A stretch of DNA of 54,206 nt, taken from positions 1 to 54,206 of the forward strand of contig JAKSKN010000016.1 of assembly GCA_024401695.1 (NCBI GenBank), written 5' to 3'. The DNA is from Bacteroidales bacterium (GTDB lineage: Bacteria > Bacteroidota > Bacteroidia > Bacteroidales > UBA932). The position numbers were made by a program, and so were the translations under genes. Position 1 is the first letter of the stretch. Each line of letters opens with the position of its first letter. The notes below the pieces were generated by a model. That model was not told the DNA's origin. It searched no databases and saw only the letters and a list, made by a program, of their open reading frames with translations. Positions 53,309 through 54,206 of this stretch are shown here, in pieces.

Positions 53309-53358
53309 TGCTGTTTATTCTCCGGCGAAGGAGGTTTTTACATAATTCAGCAGAGATT

Positions 53359-54206
53359 ATGGCAAAGATAATAGGAAGAAAACAAGAGGTTGAAGAGCTT
53401 TTAAGGCTTTATAATCGTCCTGAAAACCAACTTGTTACGGTGCGTGGGCGTAGGCGTGTAGGCAAGACATTCCTTATAAGGGAGACATTCAAGAACAAGT
53501 TTGCCTTCTACCATACTGGCTTGAGTCCTCTTGAACTCAAAGGAAAGAGCCTGCTTAAAGAAGAACTCAAGGCGTTTGGTATCTCGTTGAGAGAATACGG
53601 AGATCCGCACAAGAGGCGTCCCGCTGACTGGACCGAAGCTTTTCTATGGCTGAAGGATCTGCTGAAACAAAAGCCGGAAGATGAAAGGCAGGTGGTATTT
53701 ATTGACGAGATGCCGTGGATGGATACTCCCCGCAGCAATTTCGTCACGGCATTCGAACATTTCTGGAATGGATGGGCCAGTGGGCAGGACAATATCATGC
53801 TAATAGCCTGCGGAAGTGCCAGTGGGTGGATACAGGATCATTTTATAGATTCGCCTGGCGGTTTTTACGGCAGATCAAACACCGACATCCACCTTCCTCC
53901 CTTCACCCTTCAGGAGTCTGAACAATTGTTGGAATACCACGATATTCAGCTAAGCCGTTATGACATTGCTGAACTGTATATGGCAGTCGGAGGCATACCG
54001 TATTATCTGAATCTGACAGCTCCGGGAGATAGCGTGGCACAGACCATTGACCGCCTGTTTTTCAAGAAGAAGTCCAAACTGGGTGACGAGTTCAACAGGC
54101 TGTTCAACTCAATCTTTGTCAAAGGAGAAGCATCGAGAGCAGTCATACGTTTACTTTCCACCCGTCGCGGTGGATACAGCAGGGAAGATATCATCAAAAA
54201 GACAGG
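53359..54206 (+). CDS. AAA-type ATPase of the archaeal-ATPase/DUF234 type (3' partial)
   Basis: The frame is open from ATG 53359 to the window edge (282 codons). The Walker A is TVRGRRRVGKTFLIRE (around residues 27-42) and the Walker B is VVFIDEMPWMDTP, followed by the sensor-like IACGSASGWIQDHF and the arm LPPFTLQESEQLL. The PYYLNL segment is typical of the family. Intact members usually run 370-480 residues and end with a DUF234 or PD-(D/E)XK-like nuclease part, which would lie beyond the window. These proteins are common accessory genes of unknown role in Bacteroidota. Codon use looks less GC-biased than that of the neighbours, consistent with recent acquisition (impression, not measured). 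Confidence 0.85.
   Translation, partial: MAKIIGRKQEVEELLRLYNRPENQLVTVRGRRRVGKTFLIRETFKNKFAFYHTGLSPLELKGKSLLKEELKAFGISLREYGDPHKRRPADWTEAFLWLKDLLKQKPEDERQVVFIDEMPWMDTPRSNFVTAFEHFWNGWASGQDNIMLIACGSASGWIQDHFIDSPGGFYGRSNTDIHLPPFTLQESEQLLEYHDIQLSRYDIAELYMAVGGIPYYLNLTAPGDSVAQTIDRLFFKKKSKLGDEFNRLFNSIFVKGEASRAVIRLLSTRRGGYSREDIIKKT

Overview
The window is a 54 kb piece of a chromosome from the Bacteroidales (phylum Bacteroidota). The evidence is a SusC/SusD pair, -33/-7 promoters of the TAnnTTTG type with almost no Shine-Dalgarno sequences, the ATP synthase order atpDC-BEFHAG, a type III glutamine synthetase, an Rnf operon headed by rseC, fimbrillin-like lipoproteins and a type IX secretion (T9SS) sorting domain. 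Base composition looks GC-rich for the order, which suits an uncultured gut lineage (Rikenellaceae or UBA932-like) better than Bacteroides itself. The genus is a guess. I found no rRNA, tRNA or CRISPR array.

Left part (1-16.8 kb). A NifU-like Fe-S scaffold protein (5' end cut by the window edge) is paired with a GGGtGRT protein. Next come a divergently transcribed short peptide gene and a fimbrillin-like lipoprotein carrying a Hint (intein/hedgehog-type) domain. A surface cluster follows: a beta-barrel, a lipoprotein with two metallo-beta-lactamase folds, a GH9 glycosidase and a C_GCAxxG_C_C redox protein. The complete F1Fo ATP synthase operon comes next, then an S41 peptidase lipoprotein and a strong terminator shared with the converging sus operon.

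Middle (16.8-32.5 kb). A minus-strand susC-susD-lipoprotein operon has no enzyme genes beside it. Upstream of it is a 740 bp AT-rich stretch with nested inverted repeats and the internally deleted remnant of a serine invertase. A subtilisin-like peptidase follows, with both a lipobox and a T9SS C-terminal domain, coupled to a PorV/PorQ-family barrel. A minus-strand operon then encodes alanyl-tRNA synthetase, an LptF-type permease fused in frame to methionyl-tRNA formyltransferase, and thiamine pyrophosphokinase.

Right part (32.5-54.2 kb). Two M23 peptidases and a MerR-type regulator precede a long co-directional run: zinc-ribbon coiled-coil protein, DnaB, RseC and RnfBCDGEA. Then come glutamine synthetase III, a convergent YitT-family membrane protein, the NfnAB-type NADH/ferredoxin:NADP oxidoreductase, a large outer-membrane beta-barrel receptor, a LytS/LytTR two-component pair, a small lipoprotein, and an AAA-type ATPase cut by the right edge. 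Rnf (ferredoxin:NAD), Nfn (ferredoxin/NADH:NADP) and the ATP synthase together form the energy-conserving core of a fermentative anaerobe.

The items most worth a second look are the Hint-domain lipoprotein with its 41-residue companion, the LptF-Fmt fusion, the inverted-repeat array beside the invertase remnant, the peptidase with conflicting export signals, and -7 boxes lying only 5-8 bases before three start codons.
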